A stretch of DNA of 22,704 nucleotides from Trichinella spiralis (Eukaryota; Nematoda; Enoplea; Trichinellida; Trichinellidae), in contig CM012955.1 in the NCBI GenBank assembly GCA_000181795.3, forward strand, positions 10,199,253 to 10,221,956, given 5' to 3'. Every line of letters starts with the position of its first letter. The first letter of the stretch is position 1. The notes beneath the pieces are model-generated. The model was not told the DNA's origin, did not search any database, and worked only from the letters and a program-made list of their open reading frames with translations. Of this stretch, positions 18,151 to 22,704 are shown piece after piece. Made by a program: the position numbers and the translations under genes.

Positions 18151-19739
18151 CATTATGGAAGAAAAAATTTTTTTTAGAAAATTTCGAAAATTTATAGTCT
18201 GTAGACTTTGCTCTTTTCGGGAGTCAAAAATGTTTTTTCGAGAATTTTGCATTTTTTGACAGGCATATTTTAAATTAAGTGCAGTTTATCTTATATCTGC
18301 TTAGCGATGAATGAACAGCGAGCGTTGCCTGCTTAGTCAGCGTTGTTTCCTGTGACGTCAGGGTTAAGTCGGGTAGAATTTTGCTTCGTGCGAAAACATT
18401 GCATGATATTTATAAAAAGCGTTTCTGTGCTTTTGTTCAGTATTAGTCATTTTCTAATTAATCAGTGTTATTATCCCCCTTTACTGTATATTGTTTCTTC
18501 GTTCTTATGCTTCCCTTCGCCCTTGAATAATAAAATCTACTTTGGAAACAATCCTACTTGGTGGTGATCGACCTCGGAAATCACAACAGTGTACACATAC
18601 ATTCATAATTTACATAGTTTCGCAGACTGTAAAAGAAAACTACCATGCACTTGTGGAATAAATGACCTCTGAAATTTGTATACTACTAATCTGAATACTA
18701 CGGAAAGTTGCTCGTCTGTAGCTTTCTTTTAACGTAACTAGAGACTCCCGATTTTTGCAACGAAACATTTTTGACGTTTCAATGATGTATATAGTCTTCA
18801 GTTTTGGCAGTTCATTTTTCCTCCATTTTCTCACTATTTTGACTATTTTCATGAAACATCTTTCAAAACTGATTAAAAATTAAATCGAACGTCGAAGCTA
18901 TTGCATTTGTACTAATTTATGTTTTTATAACAATGAATAGAGTGAATTTAACAATTTTTTCATTGATACCAAATGTGTGGCTATTTTAATTTATTTTGAC
19001 TATATTAACAATGATTGAATGTCGCTTTCCAAGGTGAGCAATAATTGTACTAGGTGGCGTAAAAAGTAAGAAAAAATACAATCAAAATAAATAATTTAAC
19101 AATTCCTGACAATTTATTGCGCTCATTCTTAATATGTTTTCGAATCTTTACAGATATCCACGTAACAGTTCAAGAAAATGAATTCCTAGTAGCCCGAAAA
19201 GTGCAAAGAAACATTGAATGCAGGCATGATAATTGCAAACAATATTGTGCCAATTGTGCCAATATTTTCAATAACCCACAATGATGATTTGTTGAGAAAT
19301 TTCATAAAATTGTCATTATGGGACGTGACATCTGCAGAAGAGAAAACAACTGTAATATTGCACTGAAATTTCAATTAACATTAATAGTTTTGATTAATCC
19401 TTATTTCATAAGAGTATTCAATCAAAAATAGGGTAAATGAAAATTTGCAATGTAAAGTTTTTGTAACACAAAAATGAAAATCAGGAACAATTTTCCTTAA
19501 AAAAGCCATCTCTTTTTGACTCAGAAATTCAATGGAATTAACATTAAAATTCATAAAATGATTTTCAATGCATAAATATTTAACAGACATATTTCATTTC
19601 TGTCTCTGGTACCATCACTACAATCAGATTTTAGATTCAGCTTTGAGGCAATATGTCGACAAATGAGCAACTAGGAGCATTGCGGTTGTACATTGTACCT
19701 CTCAGATTACTTACGATCAATTGAAGCCTGATCAGTCCA
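18151..19739. repeat. Tandem array, unit 1
   Basis: A diverged unit of about 1.3 kb once the LTR-like insert is left out. Shared signatures with later units: AAACTACxxxxxxxTTGTGGA, then ACATTTTTGA, GATACCAAATGTGTGGCTATTT, TTCGAATCTT, TCAATAAxCC and AAAATCAGGAACAATT. It contains TTCGAATCTTTACAGATATCCAC at 19139-19161, the uninterrupted form of the site where unit 2 carries a transposon. Two open frames of about 65 codons in it are AT-rich and not credited. Confidence 0.6.
18268..18625 (+). mobile_element. LTR-like remnant, broken
   Basis: A stretch of different composition inside array unit 1. It has AATAAA near 18527 and, shortly after, TTGGTGGTGATCGACCTCGG, which resembles the region near the end of LTRs in Gypsy and BEL/Pao elements. 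No internal coding region and no second LTR were seen, so it would be a lone, old copy. Borders are approximate, and the class is tentative. Confidence 0.25.
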
Positions 19740-20455
19740 CTTTTGGAATCTAAGGTTTTTCTCAAAAATTGCGAAATTTCATGGGCTATAGAGTTGGTTG
19801 TTTTTGCGAAAATCAGCGAAAAATTCGTTTTAAAAATTTGGTATCTTTTTCGATTGTTATAGTTTCATATTCATAAAAGAAAGTGTATTCTACGGTTCCA
19901 ATGCAAACTACTCAGCAGTTGTGGATTAAATGGGCTCTAAATTTGTCTACTGTCTATATTAATGCATTGTGAATTTGCCCATCAGTAACTCTCTTTCAAC
20001 GGCAGGAATGACTGCCAATTTTTGCACATGAGACATTTTTGATAACGAATCTATTAAATTTCTACTAATTTATTGTTTTTTTACAATCATTTGAATGGAA
20101 TTTCTGAAATTATTACTGTTACGTAATCATTAATTGCTGTGAATGTAAAGGTAAGCGCTGTAAGTGTATACTTTGCCAAAAAGCAAACATTTCATGGAAG
20201 GCGATCCGAATTGCCATGATTTTCATTGATTACGCATCTGATTGATACCAAATGTGTGGCTATTTGATTGTACTTTCGCTAAGTAACAACGATGAAGTGG
20301 CGATTTGCATAATTAACATAAAATGTAGTCGCCCAGAGTGAAACTTCATTACGAATGCAAGGAAAATAAATAAATTCACAATTGATGTCAAATTATTGGG
20401 CTCATACATGGTATTTGTTCGAATCTTAGAGCAGGGATCGCCAAACTTTTTTTAT

Positions 20456-20527
20456 CATCGACCCCCTATGGTTCTCCTTGACGCCTCATCGACCCCCTAT
20501 GGATTCCTTGATGCCTCATCGACCCCC
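20456..20527. repeat. Subterminal ATCGACCCC repeats, left end of the hAT element
   Basis: Three copies of CATCGACCCCC about 33 bases apart, two followed by TATGG. Subterminal repeats of this sort are transposase-binding sites in hAT elements. Confidence 0.8.
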
Positions 20528-20824
20528 AAGCTCATAAAACAAGTATTATTAATAATAAATTTCTTTATTATAATGTATTACCCTTTTCTTTATTTTTAAT
20601 TAATCAAAAATTTTAATCCATCATAATTTTTAATCAAATTTATTCTTTACCCTTTTCACAATTACTGATTCTCTATCAGATTTATTTTACCTTTACGTGT
20701 AATTATCCTTTTGTCAATTTGTATATCTGTTTCTATAATGGCGGTATTCATGTAAATTCAAAGTAGTTGATAATTCTTTTTATTTAACTATTATGATATT
20801 TTTTTATTTAACTGTTTGGCATCG

Positions 20825-21007
20825 TTAATGTGAAGAATGTGTTTGATGAGCAGCTGCAAGGGCATTGATATTTGGCTGTAAATTGGTGAGTTTCAGGCGC
20901 ACGTCTCCACGCATTTCCAGGTTCAGTGTGTTCCTTTGCTTTGATAAAATCGCATTTACCAATTCATCTGATGTGACGAAAGACAAAGGCCTATACAACA
21001 CATTTAT
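20825..21007 (-). pseudogene. hAT transposase C-terminal fragment
   Basis: The frame ends SKQRNTLNLEMRGDVRLKLT, then NLQPNINALAAAHQTHSSH and a stop. This is the end of the hAT dimerisation domain as found in ZBED5/FAM200-like transposases (KxRxxLxxExDLRxxLxxxxPxIxxLxxxxQxHxSH). The segment before it (FVTSDELVNAILSK) is a degraded form of the CExGFSxLxxIK stretch. The RNase H-like catalytic part is missing, so the copy cannot be autonomous. Confidence 0.75.
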
Positions 21008-21236
21008 CAAACTCTTAGAACAAAGTCGCATTTTGTCTAACTGGCGTCTAAACAACCAGTAAGAAAAGGTGGTGAAAATTTAGCCTGAAGTCGAAAATAC
21101 TCTTTGCATCGCGCAAAATTAATTTCTGATAGTGTCTGTTGATAGTTCAGAAAAGTATAAATTATTGTTACAAAATAGTTCTCGACGAAATAAATTACTC
21201 AGATGGGATTTCGAAGTTCATATTCGATCCCGGAGT

Positions 21237-21315
21237 TCATCGACCCCCATTCGACCCCTAAGCCTTTATCGACCCCTTAGAGAGTCCCATCGACCCCAAG
21301 GGGTCGATATCGACC
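21237..21315. repeat. Subterminal ATCGACCCC repeats, right end of the hAT element
   Basis: Four or five ATCGACCCC or TTCGACCCC motifs and one reverse copy (GGGGTCGAT), closing with the palindrome GGTCGATATCGACC at 21302-21315. Confidence 0.75.
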
Positions 21316-21943
21316 ACTTTGGTTACCCCTGCTCTAGAGGAATCCACCAGTACCTACAGAGGAACATAATCCATGCTTGTCAAAAACTGCGGCGTATTAT
21401 AAATAATGTTGTGATTAGCACAAGCAATTGTGTGGCAATTATAGGTATGTAAATTTTCAATAAACCTCAATCGATGATTTTTTTCAGAAATTTGATAAAG
21501 TTACCGGTTTCAGCATTTGCAATTTATAAAATTAAAGACTGGCGTATTGCACGAAAATAGCTTTCCAATTTGATAATGTTGGATAATTCTTACCTCTGAA
21601 TTGTAATCTATCACAAAATTCAATGAACAAAGGTTTTAAAGTTTGAAAGATTCTTGCCTGATACATAAAAATCAGGAACAATTGTTATTAAAGTAAATTA
21701 CAATTTTCGGGTAAAAATTGGCAATCGCGTTGGAAAAATGAATGGAACTCTGCCATATGCACCTTCATTTAACTTTTATTCTTCATTACTTTTTATTTCA
21801 ATTCCGTTAAAATTCTATTTCTGTTTTACTTTTTTTACATATCTCAACAAATACGCAATCAGTAGCTGTCCTGATAGTTTCATGATAGTTAGCAAATATT
21901 TCTCTGCCGATATAAATTAATTTCCTTCATTTTTATAGAAAAA

Positions 21944-22251
21944 AATTTTTCTCGAAAATTGCAAACTTTCATGGGCGTTTTCATGGACTTGGTTGTTTTG
22001 GTGAAAATGGGCGAAAAATTTGTTTTCCAAATTTGAACTTTTTTGATTGTTATAGTTTTATACTGATAAAAGATACTGTTTTATAGAGTTTGAATCCAAA
22101 CTACAAGGAGTTGTAAAATAAATCGCCTCTGAATATGTCTACAGCATATACTAAAACACAGGGAATTTGCCCATCAGTAAGTCATTTTCAACGGCAGAAA
22201 CCACTGCCAATTTTTGCACATGAGACATTTTTGATAACTTGATAATTGATA
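21944..22251. repeat. Tandem array, short unit 3
   Basis: Matches the first 300 bases of unit 2 (CTCGAAAATTGCAAACTTTC to CACATGAGACATTTTTGATAA), then breaks straight into the next copy. It is therefore a shortened unit. Confidence 0.65.
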
Positions 22252-22704
22252 ATTCTTGAAAATTGCAAAATTTCATGGAGTATAGACTTGGTTGTTCTCG
22301 CGAAAATCATAGAAAGCCCTTTTTTAAGAATTTCGAGTTTATTTTAATTCTGGACATTCATAATGATTACCAATATTGTTATGCAAAGTTCCATTAGAAA
22401 CTACAGAATAGTATTCGAATAAATGGGGTCTAAATTTGTCTATTGCCTATATTAATACATAGGAAATTTGTCCAACGGTCTTCCAACGGCTGCGATTACT
22501 GCTAATTTCTGCACATGAAACATTTTTGATAACGAATCTATTAGATTTCTACTAATCTATCGTTTTTTACAATCAATTGAATTGAATTTTTGATATTATT
22601 GCTGTTAAATAATCATTATTTGATGCGAATCAAAACGCAAGCGTTGTAAGTGTTTACTTTGCTAAAAAGCAAACATTTCATGGAATCCATTTACGGTTAC
22701 CATC
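22252..22704. repeat. Tandem array, unit 4, runs off the window
   Basis: Starts TTCTTGAAAATTGCAAAATTTC and follows unit 2 through GATAACGAATCTATTA and TTGCTAAAAAGCAAACATTTCATGGAA to the window edge. Confidence 0.65.

Larger units (their letters stand above)
20432..21331 (-). mobile_element. hAT-family DNA transposon, internally deleted
   Basis: Ends read CAGGGATCGCCAAACTTT and, on the complement of the right end, CAGGGGTAACCAAAGTGG: typical hAT inverted repeats. The flanking 8-mers are TCTTAGAG and CTCTAGAG, alike at 5 of 8 positions with only C/T differences, fitting an aged 8-bp target duplication. ATCGACCCC motifs repeat near both ends. A transposase tail is coded on the minus strand. At 900 bp it is far shorter than an autonomous element (usually over 2.5 kb). 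The matching site in array unit 1 is empty. Confidence 0.85.
19740..21943. repeat. Tandem array, unit 2, split by a hAT element
   Basis: Homologous to unit 1 from CTCAAAAATTGCGAAATTTC through GATACCAAATGTGTGGCTATTT (20245) to TTCGAATCTTAGAG (20418-20431). After the transposon it resumes at GAATCCACC (21340) and matches unit 1 again at TTTTCAATAAACCTCAAT and AAAATCAGGAACAATT. Without the insert its length is about 1.3 kb. Confidence 0.6.

Noticed and set aside
21132-21452. 106-codon plus-strand frame
   Set aside because: Crosses the right end of the hAT element and the array; its Ser/Arg/Pro run comes from the ATCGACCCC repeats.

Overview
The window looks like AT-rich nuclear DNA of an invertebrate animal. 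Protein-coding exons are separated by long AT-rich introns with GT...AG borders. The recognisable products are animal nuclear and signalling proteins: an ASH1/LIN-59-type chromatin regulator, an SMC6-type ATPase, a type II phosphatidylinositol 4-kinase and C2H2 zinc fingers. There are no bacterial-style operons or ribosome binding sites. The clade is not settled; an ecdysozoan such as a nematode would fit but is not shown.

Layout. From 1 to about 6.2 kb on the plus strand lies an ASH1-like gene. It has a GC-rich 5' exon of 488 open codons, two short exons that join it in phase, an AWS-like stretch, a PHD finger, a BAH domain and a C-terminal exon. Its PHD, BAH and linker exons carry in-frame stops, the BAH is frameshifted, and no SET catalytic core can be read. 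A 0.55 kb direct repeat (6198-6748 and 8855-9423) begins in the last ASH1 exon. A 97-codon membrane-protein ORF follows at 6925, behind a CRE palindrome and a TATCGATA box. From 7.6 to 11.2 kb there are isolated exon-like islands, two of them with one internal stop, and no complete gene.

At 11703-12977 is the clearest intact gene: a single-exon type II PI 4-kinase homologue of 424 aa that has lost the ATP-binding lysine and the catalytic aspartate. At 13446 and 14114 are a clean unidentified exon and the first exon of an SMC6-like gene; the rest of SMC6 was not found. A tandem duplication (about 400 bp, period 451) lies at 15.9-16.75 kb and may contain decayed SMC6 sequence. On the minus strand, 17127-17782 holds two exons of a C2H2 zinc-finger gene, with three good fingers and a stop upstream of them.

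From about 18.15 kb to the end is a tandem array of diverged units about 1.3 kb long. One unit is split by an LTR-like remnant, another by a 900 bp hAT transposon whose target site can be read in the unsplit neighbour.

How it fits together. The genes form no pathway. The pattern is many unrelated genes present as partial, decaying exons, beside one intact intronless copy and an accumulation of repeats. This resembles a low-recombination region such as a degenerating sex chromosome or a B chromosome, but that is inference; the sequence alone does not prove it.
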